A stretch of DNA of 64,000 nt from Desulfobaculum xiamenense (GTDB lineage: Bacteria; Desulfobacterota; Desulfovibrionia; Desulfovibrionales; Desulfovibrionaceae): the NCBI RefSeq assembly GCF_011927665.1, contig NZ_JAATJA010000004.1, positions 1 to 64,000 on the forward strand, in the 5' to 3' direction. Every line of letters begins with the position of its first letter. Position 1 is the stretch's first letter. The notes under the pieces were generated by a model that did not search any database, was not told the origin of the DNA, and worked only from the letters and a program-made list of their open reading frames with translations. The translations under genes were made by a program, and so were the position numbers. Positions 1 to 8,838 of this stretch are shown here, one piece after another.

Positions 1-81
1 CCATTCCGAACACGGAAGTTAAGCACCTCATCGGCGATGATACTGCAGAGTTGTCTGTGGGAAAGTAGCCCGTCGCCAGGA
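1..81 (+). rRNA. rrf: 5S rRNA, 3' part (cut by window edge)
   Basis: The first 81 bases match the 3' two thirds of the complete 5S gene at 411-526, including the conserved CCGAACACGG loop and the GGGAAAGTAG segment. The 5' end lies outside the window. It is followed by a T8 run at about 83-90, which probably ends transcription of an rRNA operon lying upstream. Confidence 0.9.
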
Positions 82-410
82 CTTTTTTTTCGCCTCGCCA
101 TGTCGGTGCTGCCACTCTAGCCATATCGGCGGTTGTGCGGTGCTGAGGCGGGCAGTGAAGCCGGGTCGAATTGCCACCGTGACGGATGGTTGGCAAAACG
201 GCCGCAAGACGCGGTTTGACGGCTTTAAGCAGTCTGTCCTGCGTCTTTGGCTTCTGAAGGCCTTAAAACGGCCTGTGCGGCGCACAACGCCGTTGCCCCG
301 GATTCGGGATGTCGGCCGCAACATCGGTCGCCCCGCGTGAGGCATGTGAACCGCTACTGCGGTTCAATTCGGCGAAAGCCCGGTCGGTCGTTCCGCATAC
401 GGCCCGAATT
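82..410. other. Spacer between two 5S rRNA genes
   Basis: 329 bases with no convincing gene; the short reading frames here have no recognisable product. After the T-run there is no 16S, 23S or tRNA sequence before the second 5S gene. It is either an internal spacer of the rRNA transcript or carries a promoter I cannot identify. Confidence 0.5.
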
Positions 411-526
411 TCCCGGCGGCCATGGAGAGGTGGTCATACCCGTTCCCATTCCGAACACGGAAGTCAAGCACCTCATCGGCGATGATACTGCGGAGTTGTC
501 CGTGGGAAAGTAGCCCGCCGCCGGGT
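411..526 (+). rRNA. rrf: 5S rRNA, complete
   Basis: About 116 nt. The 5' end CCCGGCGGC (412-420) pairs with GCCGCCGGG (517-525) to form helix I. The internal loop CCGAACACGG and the typical GGGAAAGTAG 3' arm are present. It differs from the copy at 1-81 at several positions, including one compensated base pair. It is followed by a strong terminator. Confidence 0.93.
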
Positions 527-552
527 TCACATATTCGCCTGAAGGCGAAACC

Positions 553-590
553 AGAGCGCCCCGGATTCTTACGAATCCGGGGCGCTTTTG
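553..590 (+). terminator. Rho-independent terminator after 5S
   Basis: GCGCCCCGGATTC and GAATCCGGGGCGC form a 13-bp stem with a 4-nt loop, followed by TTTTGCGTTTT. It ends the 5S transcript. Confidence 0.85.
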
Positions 591-597
591 CGTTTTG

Positions 598-742
598 AGC
601 CATCTACGTTGCCAGCGGTAGAAGATATTCTCCCCAATCCCGGGGCTCTGCGCACCCCGGACGCTGCCCGTCCCGATTCCTCGACCATCCGAACGGCATT
701 CCGCTTGAACTGTGCATCGTATGTCCTGCGATTCCGGCTCAT
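598..742 (-). pseudogene. Remnant of IS3-family transposase OrfA
   Basis: Reading the minus strand from ATG at 742 gives a start MSRNRRTYDAQFKRNAVRMV, typical of the N-terminus of IS3-family OrfA (the helix-turn-helix protein InsE-like). After about 30 codons the similarity continues in another frame as GENIFYRWQRRWLK, which is the expected continuation of the HTH region, so there is at least one frameshift. The reading frame then runs into the 5S terminator and no OrfB (DDE integrase) follows. This is a dead fragment, not a working element. Confidence 0.75.
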
Positions 743-1031
743 CCACATCCTCTGTTTGCTCGTCAGGATAGTGGCTTAACTTCGTGTCCAGAACTTCGTA
801 GCAGGACCACGCCGACGCAGGATTGCCTGTACACCTTGGTCTTGGGGTATTCGTTAGCACTATCTCTGGCAAGACCTCCAGCACTACCTCCTAGGTTGGC
901 TGGGGTGTCCGGTCAAAAAGGGGCTACTTCACTCCAGCTCTTCCCCCAATTCATTGACATCATGCGGTGAAAAACCTACCCAAGTGGTCGATTGTGCACG
1001 CATATAGCCTGATTTCAGGTCGGGAGACATT
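743..1031. other. Non-coding stretch with possible IS left end and ALDH promoter
   Basis: No gene seen. The segment around 903-922 (TGTCCGGTCAAAAAGGGGCT) could be the outer end of the IS3-type remnant, because it lies upstream of the orfA start in the correct orientation, but no matching right end is present. The last 100 bases should carry the promoter of the aldehyde dehydrogenase; I see no convincing -35/-10 pair. A GGGAG Shine-Dalgarno lies at about 1021-1025. Confidence 0.4.
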
Positions 1032-2654
1032 ATGAATATGGAACGAACCTTACTTTCCGCCTTTCCCGCCACCCATGACATTCCGGAAGAATACCGACGT
1101 TTCATACCCAAGGTGTATCCCTACTCCCTGATCGGCGGCGAACTGTTGGAATGGAAAGGGAAAATGCAGGACATTTACTCCCCCATCGAGACGCGTGATG
1201 GCGAGGTGTTCTCTCCGCTGCTCATCGGTCGTTGCCCGGTGGTGGACGAGTCGGTGGGGACGTTGGCCCTTGAGGCTGCCGTTCGTGCGTATGACAACGG
1301 GATGGGGCTCTGGCCGACCATGGCTGTTGCCGACCGTATCCGCCATGTCGAGACGTTCGTTGATCGGCTGGCCGGGGTGCGGGACGAGGTCGTCCATCTG
1401 ATGACGCTTGAAATCTGCAAGCCGCGTAGCGAGTCCGAGGTCGAGTTCGACCGCACGCTCGACTATATTCACGATACCATTCGCGCGCTCAAGGATTTGG
1501 ATCGGGACAGTTCGCGCATTGCCATCGAGGGCGGCATCTATGCGCAGATCCGTCGTGCGCCGCTCGGGCCGGTCCTGTGCATGGGGCCATACAATTTCCC
1601 GTTAAACGAGACGCTCGCCACGCTGATTCCCGCCCTGCTCATGGGCAACACAGCCATCGTGAAGACCCCGCGCATGGGCAAACTCCTGCTTGCTCCGGTC
1701 ATGGAGCTCCTGTGTGAGTGTTTTCCTCGTGGCGTAGTCAACGTGCTTTTCGGCGACCGGCGCGTGGTCAGGCCAATCCTCGAATCCGGGAAGGTAAGTG
1801 TTCTGGCGTTCATCGGCTCGTCCAGCGCGGCCGACGCGCTTCGGCGGCTGCATCCTCATCCGCATCGGTTGCGCTGCGTGCTTGGCCTTGACGCCAAGAA
1901 CCCCGCGTTCGTTCTGGAAAGCGCGGACATGGACGTCACCGCCCGCGAGATTTTGTCGGGGAGCCTCGGGTTTAGCGGTCAGCGGTGCACCGCGCTCAAG
2001 ATCATCTTCGTGCACCGCAGCCGAGCCGAAGAGCTGCTCGCTCGGCTGTGCGAGGGCATCGCCGGGCTGAACGTGGGCATGCCCTTCGATCCCGGAGTGA
2101 ATATCACGCCCATGCCGGGCTTGGGTAAAATTGCCTACCTGCGCGCGCTGGTGGACGACGCCGTGGCGAAGGGCGCTCGGGTGGTCAATGCCGGCGGCGG
2201 TTTTTCCGTGCGGACGCTCTTCCAGCCCGCGTTGCTCTATGGCGTAACGCCGTCCATGCGTGTCTATCAGGAGGAACAGTTTGGGCCCGTGGTGCCTGTC
2301 GTCCCCTTTGATGATGAACGCACCCCGCTGGCGTATCAGGTGCAGTCCAACTACGGCCAGCAGATGAGCATTTTCGGCAGCGATCCCGAACAGGTGGCCA
2401 GATTCATCGACCCGATGGTCAATCAGGTCTGCCGTGTGAACATCAACAGCAAGTGCCAGCGCGGTCCGGATTCCTTCCCTTTCACCGGTCGCAAGGATTC
2501 GGCCGAGGGAACGCTTTCCGTAGGGGATGGCCTGCGTTGTTTCTCCATTCGTAGTGTCGTTGCGGCCAAGGGCACCGAGGCCAACAAGGATCTGATTGGC
2601 AGCATTCTGCGCCAAGGCAGTTCGAATTTTCTGACGACGGATCATATTCTGTAG
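1032..2654 (+). CDS. Aldehyde dehydrogenase, GapN-like (NADP-dependent glyceraldehyde-3-phosphate dehydrogenase family)
   Basis: 540 residues, a little longer than typical GapN (about 475-500). The ALDH fold is clear: the cofactor-binding PLGPVLCMGPYNFPLNE segment near residue 175, an IGSSSAADALR loop, and the nucleophile motif FSGQRCTALK near residue 320 with the catalytic Cys. The motif that normally holds the general base (ELGGK) reads GLDAKNP, so the usual Glu is not at its normal place. GapN enzymes oxidise glyceraldehyde-3-phosphate to 3-phosphoglycerate irreversibly without phosphate; the substrate here is inferred from overall likeness. ATG at 1032 is preceded by GGGAG. It stands alone, with a terminator downstream. 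Confidence 0.75.
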   Translation: MNMERTLLSAFPATHDIPEEYRRFIPKVYPYSLIGGELLEWKGKMQDIYSPIETRDGEVFSPLLIGRCPVVDESVGTLALEAAVRAYDNGMGLWPTMAVADRIRHVETFVDRLAGVRDEVVHLMTLEICKPRSESEVEFDRTLDYIHDTIRALKDLDRDSSRIAIEGGIYAQIRRAPLGPVLCMGPYNFPLNETLATLIPALLMGNTAIVKTPRMGKLLLAPVMELLCECFPRGVVNVLFGDRRVVRPILESGKVSVLAFIGSSSAADALRRLHPHPHRLRCVLGLDAKNPAFVLESADMDVTAREILSGSLGFSGQRCTALKIIFVHRSRAEELLARLCEGIAGLNVGMPFDPGVNITPMPGLGKIAYLRALVDDAVAKGARVVNAGGGFSVRTLFQPALLYGVTPSMRVYQEEQFGPVVPVVPFDDERTPLAYQVQSNYGQQMSIFGSDPEQVARFIDPMVNQVCRVNINSKCQRGPDSFPFTGRKDSAEGTLSVGDGLRCFSIRSVVAAKGTEANKDLIGSILRQGSSNFLTTDHIL

Positions 2655-2677
2655 CTGAACGTGAGATTTCAGGACCA

Positions 2678-2710
2678 AGGGCTGTCGACGCGTGTCGGCA
2701 GCCCTTTTTT
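2678..2710 (+). terminator. Rho-independent terminator after aldehyde dehydrogenase
   Basis: AAGGGCTG...CAGCCCTT arms flank a GC-rich loop and are followed by T6. It sits 24 bases after the stop of the aldehyde dehydrogenase gene. Confidence 0.8.
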
Positions 2711-2819
2711 GTCGTGACGAGAACACATTGAGCGTTCGGGCTTGCGTTGCCCCAACGTGTGGCGTTGGACTGTGCTTCGTTGAAGGAGCGCTTGGGCGGC
2801 ATCATCGCTCGTCCGTCCC

Positions 2820-4901
2820 CTAAAATTCCACCCGCAATGTCGCGCGCGCGGCGCGGGTTTCGCTGTTGCTGGCGTGGTCCTCGGTGAAGGCCACGGTCAG
2901 GCCGAGGGGGCCTCTGGCCAGTGAGAGCCCAAGCTCCACGCTTATGTGCTCGTCGTCGTTTTCGGTCGTTACCAGCGCCGAATCCGTCGGCAGGTATTGG
3001 CGCATGGTGATGTCGTTGTCGTTGAGTGCGAAGCCGTAGTCGAGCCCTACGAAGGGCGTGATGACTGCGCCGGAATCGGTGTGGAAGGCATGGCGGATCT
3101 GTGCGCCCACCACGCCCTCCCAAAACGTCTTGTCGAAATCGTCGTAACGTACGGCGTTGAGCGCTCCGGTTTCGGAGAAGCCCTCGCGCGAAAGGTGAGT
3201 CGTATTGAGGCCCACATGCGGCGTTATCTCCCATTTTTGCGGAGTCCAGACATGGGCGAGCCGGAACTGATTCCCCAGTATCCAGCTTGTGGAGTCGCCC
3301 TCGGCGGTTTGGCCCAGCCCGGCGTTGCGTCTGGAATCGTGCTCCACCCGCGCGACGCTCAATACGTCGGTGATGCGCCAGTTGCCCGGTCCCCACGCGC
3401 CGTAGACGCCGAGGGTGCACGTTTCCTGCTCCTCGGTGTCGTTCGCCACGAAGGCGGAGCCGGTGAAGTCGATGTCCGTGGTCGCGTATCCGCCCATGAT
3501 GCCGAGGAGCAATTCCGGCGTCAGCAGGTAGTCCAGCCCGATTTCGAAGCCCATCGTGTCCCAGTCGTAGCCTATTCCGCCCGCCCCTTCGTCTCGCGAC
3601 CCCGAGGCGAAGACAGGTTGCAGGTACATGCCTAGGCGGCTGTCGTCGTCGCGCGGGAGGAGGAGCCCATCCGTGGAGCCGAGTCCCGCGATGAGAATTT
3701 CGCGCTCGGGCGCTGGGGCCTGCGACAGCATCATGGCCCCGCGTGTGGCGGCGATGGTGGCGAAGCCGCGTGCGGTGGTAAGGGTGGATGCTAGGCCGAG
3801 TGCGGACGAATCCCATTGCGGGGTGTAGTTCTGCGTTACGGTGACGTCGTTGCTCCCGTAGTCCACGCGCAGGGTGAAGTTCGGGTTCGTATCCATACTG
3901 CGTACGGAGTCGAAGGTGCCGCTCACGCCCGACCCCGCGTGAAGCACCGTGGCGGTGGTGCCGATGGCTGTGGAGACGGCCTGCACCAGTAGGGCGCCGT
4001 CCAGATTCGCCGCGTTCGTCACCGTGAGCGGCGTGGTTGTTCCGTCCGGTGCGACGAGGAGTGTGGTCCCGGCGTTTTGGGTGTAGCTGTCGCCGCGTAG
4101 CCCCACCCCGCGCGCGATGGCGAGGGTTCCGCCCTCAAGGCGCAGGGATTGCGGCGTGGCGCTGATGTCGCGGGTAAAGCTCCACGTGCCCGCTCCGGTC
4201 TTTGTCAGCGCATTCCACGTCCCGCCGATGTCGAAATCGACAGTTCCCAAACCATCAAGGGTGAGTGTGCTGCTGGTGCCCCACACGTCGCCTGCCAGAA
4301 TGCGGGTCCCCGTAAGCAGGTGCACGGTGCTGGAATAGGCGAGGATGGCGTGTGCGCCGTTGCCCGAGGCCGCGATGCTCCCTGAGTTGAGGACGGTGTC
4401 TGTCGGGCCATTGAGAAAGACGCCGTGGGCATTTTCGCCAGTCGTGGTGATGTGTCCGGAATTGGTGACGGTGCAGGCGCCATAGACGTTGATGCCGTGG
4501 GCGCGTTGTCCGGTGGTGGAGATGGTGCCGTGATTGGACACGGTGGAGTAAATCCCCGTCATGATTCCCGAGGCGAACTCCCCCGATGTTGTGATGGTGC
4601 CATGGTTCTGTCCCTCTGAATAGTTGTGGATGGACATGCCATGGCCGGCTTTTCCGGAGGTGGTCAGCGTTCCGGAAGCCGCATTGGTGCTCGTTGTGAG
4701 TCCGTAGGAGGCCATGGCGCTGGTGTCTGTGGCGTAGGTCGTGACCGCGCCGTAGTTGGCCCAGTCTCCGATTAGGGTGGTGGTGATATCGTCGTAGTTG
4801 TCCGCGGCGTGGGCGGAGTGGTGGTGCAGAGCGAGGGGAAGCGTCAGAAAAAGAAGAATCGTGGCGGCAGCGCATGCATTTCGTGTCGGTATCTGTCGCA
4901 T
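2820..4901 (-). CDS. Autotransporter (type Va secretion) outer membrane protein
   Basis: 693 residues. An N-terminal signal peptide (charged MRQIPTRN, then a hydrophobic run AATILLFLTLPLAL) exports it. Residues about 35-260 form a passenger made of short repeats of the form NxGxIxTTGxxAHGI, as in beta-helical adhesin passengers. A linker leads to a C-terminal autotransporter beta-barrel from about residue 420, ending LRVEF with the terminal Phe needed for outer-membrane insertion. The passenger is short and has no protease triad that I can see, so adhesion or a surface role is likelier than enzymatic activity. GGAGG precedes the ATG. It is a single gene with no operon partner. Confidence 0.85.
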   Translation of the reverse strand: MRQIPTRNACAAATILLFLTLPLALHHHSAHAADNYDDITTTLIGDWANYGAVTTYATDTSAMASYGLTTSTNAASGTLTTSGKAGHGMSIHNYSEGQNHGTITTSGEFASGIMTGIYSTVSNHGTISTTGQRAHGINVYGACTVTNSGHITTTGENAHGVFLNGPTDTVLNSGSIAASGNGAHAILAYSSTVHLLTGTRILAGDVWGTSSTLTLDGLGTVDFDIGGTWNALTKTGAGTWSFTRDISATPQSLRLEGGTLAIARGVGLRGDSYTQNAGTTLLVAPDGTTTPLTVTNAANLDGALLVQAVSTAIGTTATVLHAGSGVSGTFDSVRSMDTNPNFTLRVDYGSNDVTVTQNYTPQWDSSALGLASTLTTARGFATIAATRGAMMLSQAPAPEREILIAGLGSTDGLLLPRDDDSRLGMYLQPVFASGSRDEGAGGIGYDWDTMGFEIGLDYLLTPELLLGIMGGYATTDIDFTGSAFVANDTEEQETCTLGVYGAWGPGNWRITDVLSVARVEHDSRRNAGLGQTAEGDSTSWILGNQFRLAHVWTPQKWEITPHVGLNTTHLSREGFSETGALNAVRYDDFDKTFWEGVVGAQIRHAFHTDSGAVITPFVGLDYGFALNDNDITMRQYLPTDSALVTTENDDEHISVELGLSLARGPLGLTVAFTEDHASNSETRAARATLRVEF

Positions 4902-5083
4902 TGGGGTAGCCTCCGCGTTGCATGTGGTGTGCGCTTTTGTGCTTCGTTATGTGATGGAATTTTTTTTGTAAATAGATTTGAATTTGTGCTGTAGTGGTGT
5001 TTTTGTGGCGAGCATCCACAGCGTGCGGCGGGGTGGCGCTGTGCATGCCGTTGGTCTGTATTTGAGACAACGTGTATGTGCCG
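4902..5083. promoter_or_regulatory. AT-rich upstream region of the autotransporter gene
   Basis: The stretch 4930-5000 is markedly AT-rich (long T and A runs) compared with its surroundings and lies directly upstream of the minus-strand autotransporter gene. It most likely holds its promoter. No exact promoter elements can be assigned. Confidence 0.4.
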
Positions 5084-5134
5084 CCAACGCAAAAGCGCCC
5101 CGCATCAATGAGGAGCGGGGCGCTTTTGCGTTGG
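5084..5134. terminator. Bidirectional terminator with 20-bp perfect stem
   Basis: CCAACGCAAAAGCGCCCCGC pairs perfectly over 20 bp with the mirror sequence ending GCTTTTGCGTTGG, leaving an 11-nt loop. A and T runs lie inside the stem on both sides, so it can stop transcription in either direction. It ends the NYN-domain gene on the minus strand. Confidence 0.85.
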
Positions 5135-5178
5135 TGCCGGTCGTAGTCGTTCGTGGGCTGGTGTTTTGCGCGTCGTCT

Positions 5179-6426
5179 CTAGCGCTCGCGGGTCGCAAGC
5201 TCACGCTGGTGGAGCGCCTCGTCGATGAGGAGCCACTTGAAGAGCTTGTTGGCGTTCTCGCCCATGTTCATCTGCGAGGAGGTGCACAGGTTGAAGATGT
5301 TCTCGCAGAATTTGCGCGAGATCTCGGCGGGCGCGGTGCATTCGCCGAAGCCGAGTCGGCATCCCACCTTGCCAAGCCCGATGAGGACGAAGTTGATCTG
5401 CTGGCGCGAGACGGAGAGCTTCTTGTCCTTGCAGGTGTCGCGGATGTTTCGCGAGGTGGAGCTGAGCTGGTAGCCGTTGCGCCGGATTTCGTCGCTCATG
5501 ATCTCGTAGAGCTGGCGGTAGGTGTCGCGCCCGAGAAGAGGTGCGCCGGTGAGCTTGCTCACCAGTCGCGCGAATTCGAGGAGTTCGCGGTCCTCGCCAA
5601 AGCCGAGGTCGATCTCGGTGCGCTCCTTGGGCGGGGTGTGGATTTCTGGATCGTACACGTAGCCCGGTACGACCTCGGACAGCTTTAGCCCGTTGAGATC
5701 AAGGAGTTTTAGGAAGTCGATGAATTTGCCGCCGCCGCACCAGTCCTCGAACACGGCATCCGAGTATTTCTTGCGGATGTTGTGGGCCAGATTGGCCATG
5801 ACGATGGGGGTTGCGGAATTGCGAACCATTTGTATTACGAATTGAGATACATCCTGTCGCGACTCGTCGTTGAGTTCGCCATCCTGTCCGTTTCTGGAGA
5901 ATTCGCAGTAGGACAGGGCAGATTCGGTGAAGTCATGTTCGCTTATGACTTGCGTGGCTGCTGCGCGGTAGGCCGGGGACGATGCGCCAACGGAAAGGAT
6001 GCTGGTCATCTTGTCCTTCTCGCGCAGCTTGATGAGCACGGGGGTGAAGTCCGCGTCGCCGGAGAAGATGATGAATTCGTCATAGCCCGGATTTGCTTCG
6101 AGGGCCTCGACGATGTCGAGCACCATGTGGATGTCGGCGCTGTTCTTGCCTTGCGTGGTCAGCGGCGGACAGTCGACCACGTTGAAGGCCGACTTGACGA
6201 AGAACGGGCGAAACCGGTTGTACGCGTTGGGGTTGAGGTAGCACTTGCGGACCAGAATGCGCCTGCGCGAGGCCTCGCCGTCCGGGACGGGGAGCTGGCT
6301 TTCCAGCCACGCCAGCCAGAGGTCCGGCGAGGTGGCGAAGTTTTCCGCGAGGCTGGGCTTCAACTGGCCGAGGCGGGTGTATATGTTGTCGAAGTCGATG
6401 TAGAGGGCGCTTTTGATGCTTGTCAT
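5179..6426 (-). CDS. NYN/PIN-like nuclease domain protein with C-terminal OST-HTH-like region
   Basis: 415 residues. The N-terminus YIDFDNIYTRL and a later FSGDADFTPVL carry the spaced acidic residues of NYN (LabA/PIN-fold) ribonucleases. Between them NSADIHMVLDIVEAL fits the same fold. Residues about 175-260 and 300-385 look like two winged-helix (OST-HTH/LOTUS) modules, with a DVSQFVIQMVRNSATPIVMANLAHNIRKKY-type pattern, as often found behind NYN domains. RNA binding and cleavage are predicted from the family; the target is unknown. It is monocistronic with terminators on both sides. Confidence 0.8.
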   Translation of the reverse strand: MTSIKSALYIDFDNIYTRLGQLKPSLAENFATSPDLWLAWLESQLPVPDGEASRRRILVRKCYLNPNAYNRFRPFFVKSAFNVVDCPPLTTQGKNSADIHMVLDIVEALEANPGYDEFIIFSGDADFTPVLIKLREKDKMTSILSVGASSPAYRAAATQVISEHDFTESALSYCEFSRNGQDGELNDESRQDVSQFVIQMVRNSATPIVMANLAHNIRKKYSDAVFEDWCGGGKFIDFLKLLDLNGLKLSEVVPGYVYDPEIHTPPKERTEIDLGFGEDRELLEFARLVSKLTGAPLLGRDTYRQLYEIMSDEIRRNGYQLSSTSRNIRDTCKDKKLSVSRQQINFVLIGLGKVGCRLGFGECTAPAEISRKFCENIFNLCTSSQMNMGENANKLFKWLLIDEALHQRELATRER

Positions 6427-6530
6427 GCCTGACTGCCTGTTGGGATGAACCGATGATTCCCTCGGGTATCACGGCTGGGGGCGGCGGGCAAGATTGGGGG
6501 GAGGGGGCGTGGGTGGAAAAACACACGCAC

Positions 6531-6570
6531 GAGGGCGTCGGACCGTTCGGTCCGACGCCCTCTTTTGTTT
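6531..6570 (-). terminator. Terminator of the chemotaxis receptor gene
   Basis: GAGGGCGTCGGACC and GGTCCGACGCCCTC form a 14-bp stem with a 4-nt loop. On the minus strand it follows the end of the chemotaxis receptor gene; T-rich flanks on both sides suggest it also works from the other direction. Confidence 0.8.
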
Positions 6571-6594
6571 TGCGTATGTGGGTGATGGTCCGGG

Positions 6595-8685
6595 CTAGGC
6601 CTGTTTCATGCCCTCGATCATGGTGGCCATCTTCTGGGCCTGTTCGGCCAACTGGGCTACGGCGCGGGAGGCTTCGCCCATGGCCTGCGAGGTTTCGTCG
6701 GCGATGGTGTTCACCTGCGTGATGGAGTTTGAGATTTCCTCCGACGCGGCGGACTGTTCCTCGCTTGCCGCTGCGATGGACTGCACCTGATCGGCCGTGG
6801 TGTCGGCCATGGACACGATCTCGCGCAGGGCCTCGCCGCACTGGGCGGCCATGGCGGTCACGTTTCCGACCTTTTCCGCAGCCTCGTCCATCTGGCGGAC
6901 GCTGGCAGAGGAACTGTGCTGGATGGCGCGGATGACTTTCTCCACGTCGCTTGTGGAGGCCATGGTCTTCTCGGCCAGCTTGCGCACCTCGTCGGCGACC
7001 ACGGCGAATCCGCGTCCGGCGTCTCCTGCGCGGGCGGCCTCGATGGCGGCGTTGAGCGCCAAGAGGTTCGTCTGGTCCGCGATGTCGGAGATGACGCCCA
7101 TGATTTCATCAATGGCCTGCGCCTGATTGGCGAGTTCGGAGATGCCGCCCTTGAGGCGTTCGGTCACGTCGCGCACTTCGCCGATGCCGTCGATGCAGCG
7201 CTTGGTGGCGGTCTCGCCGTCCAGCGCCTTCTGCTTGGTGTCGGTGGAGACTTCGGCGGTGGTTCCGGCGTTGCGGGCGATGGACAGAACGGTTTCGTTC
7301 ATTTCGCGCATGGACTTGGTGGTCTCGGACACGCGGCCGACCTGTTCGTTGGCTCCGCGCGAGGATTGCTCAATCTGCGCGGACAGCTCCTCGGACGCCG
7401 AGGCCACGATGGCCACGATGTCCGCCAACTGGTCGGCGGCGGTGAGCATGCCTTCGCGGCGGGCGCGTTCGGCGGCGTGCTTGGCCTCCTCGGCCTCTTG
7501 CATGGCCTTCATGGCCTTGGCGGTTTCCTCTTCGGCTTCGCGGGTCTTGATTGCGGACTGCTTAAACAGGTCGCCGAGCTGCTGGGCCATGACGGCGAGG
7601 CTGTCGCGCAGGGCGAGAATCTCGCCGTAGAAGTGCGTGCCGTCGGGAATGCCGTTGAAGTCGCCCTGTGCCAGCCGGTCCGCTCCGCTCACGAGCATGC
7701 CGAGGGGGCGGGAAATGGTGCTGGTGAGCCACAGCGCGAAGAGGCTGACCGCGACGATGATGCCTGCGGCGAGCATGGCGATGGTCCATAGGGTGTGGCG
7801 CATGACGGCGTGGACCTCGTCCGCCGAGGCGAGGGAGAAGACGCGGAAGCCCGTGGCGCTTTTGATGCTGGAGACCAGCATCTCCTGACCGTTCATGTCG
7901 ATGACCATGGTCGGCTCGTCGGAGGCGAAGATGGTGCGCCATGCTGGTTCGCGCAGTTCGTTGACCATCTTGAAGTTGGCGGCGGAATCCTTGGGATCGC
8001 ACAGCACGCGGCCGCTGGCTTCGATGAGCACGAAGTGCCCGGTCTTGCCGAAGTTCAGGCTGCGGATGAGCTCTTCGAGGGTGTCGAGGTTGGTGTCGAT
8101 GCCCAGCACGCCAGCCAGCTCGCCCGAGGGCGTCCGGATCTTGCTCAACACGGTGGTCACGCTTGCGCCGGAGTTGGCCTTGTAGGCGTTGCCGATGAGC
8201 GTTTCGGTCCGCGCGGCCATGGCGTCCTTGTACCACGGGCGCTGCGCGGTGGTGAACCGGGCGGGCACGTCCACGGTCAGGCTGGTGCCGAAGCTGCCGT
8301 CCGGATGGCCGGTGAAAATTTCGCAGTAGAACGGGTTGTTGTCCTGCATGCGCCGCCACGTGCGAATGATCTCCTGCGCGGTCTCACCGAAGGTGGCGGG
8401 ATCGTAGGCCGAGGAGGACGTGGTGTCCTTGAAGTTCGGGAAGAGCGGCTCCGTGGTCGCAAGCTCCGGCATCTTCGCGAGGTATGCCGCGTTGTGCTGG
8501 TTGATTTCGAAGTACAGGGTCAGATAGCGGTCCACCATGTCCAACTGGACCTTGGCCTTGTCCCAGTAGGACTGCTCGGCGTCGGTGTGCATCTTCCACG
8601 CGACGACGCCGGTGATGCAGACTGTGGCGAGAATGATTGCGGAGATGAAGCTGAGAAGTATGCGCGTCTTGATGGTCAGTCTCAT
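6595..8685 (-). CDS. Methyl-accepting chemotaxis protein (dCache sensor)
   Basis: 696 residues. A membrane helix near residues 9-29 is followed by a periplasmic double-Cache sensor (including the YxxPWYKDAM-type segment [10 protein letters not shown]) up to about residue 290. A second membrane helix (about 300-322) leads to a HAMP domain. The cytoplasmic signalling tip [19 protein letters not shown] is intact. The ligand cannot be read, but dCache domains of this type often bind small carboxylates or amino acids. I chose the ATG at 8685, preceded by GGAGG, rather than the upstream extension, which is arginine-rich and unlike the family. No che genes lie nearby. Confidence 0.92.
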   Translation of the reverse strand: MRLTIKTRILLSFISAIILATVCITGVVAWKMHTDAEQSYWDKAKVQLDMVDRYLTLYFEINQHNAAYLAKMPELATTEPLFPNFKDTTSSSAYDPATFGETAQEIIRTWRRMQDNNPFYCEIFTGHPDGSFGTSLTVDVPARFTTAQRPWYKDAMAARTETLIGNAYKANSGASVTTVLSKIRTPSGELAGVLGIDTNLDTLEELIRSLNFGKTGHFVLIEASGRVLCDPKDSAANFKMVNELREPAWRTIFASDEPTMVIDMNGQEMLVSSIKSATGFRVFSLASADEVHAVMRHTLWTIAMLAAGIIVAVSLFALWLTSTISRPLGMLVSGADRLAQGDFNGIPDGTHFYGEILALRDSLAVMAQQLGDLFKQSAIKTREAEEETAKAMKAMQEAEEAKHAAERARREGMLTAADQLADIVAIVASASEELSAQIEQSSRGANEQVGRVSETTKSMREMNETVLSIARNAGTTAEVSTDTKQKALDGETATKRCIDGIGEVRDVTERLKGGISELANQAQAIDEIMGVISDIADQTNLLALNAAIEAARAGDAGRGFAVVADEVRKLAEKTMASTSDVEKVIRAIQHSSSASVRQMDEAAEKVGNVTAMAAQCGEALREIVSMADTTADQVQSIAAASEEQSAASEEISNSITQVNTIADETSQAMGEASRAVAQLAEQAQKMATMIEGMKQA

Positions 8686-8784
8686 GGTTCCGTCCTCCAC
8701 GGCGGAAGTCCTGTCTCTGCGACAGGTGGGGGATATGTGGTATATCGGGCAGTTGGGCGCATGGTCGCTACGCCCAAGGAAGAC

Positions 8785-8826
8785 CGCGGCCGTGCGGCGC
8801 GCGTAACGCACAACCGCACGGCCGCG
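8785..8826 (-). terminator. Hairpin downstream of the EamA transporter gene
   Basis: CGCGGCCGTGCGG (8785-8797) pairs with CCGCACGGCCGCG (8814-8826) over 13 bp. It lies 13 bases after the stop of the EamA gene on the minus strand. There is no clear T-tract, so it may be a weak terminator or an mRNA-stabilising hairpin. Confidence 0.55.
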
Positions 8827-8838
8827 AGGGGTGTGCCA

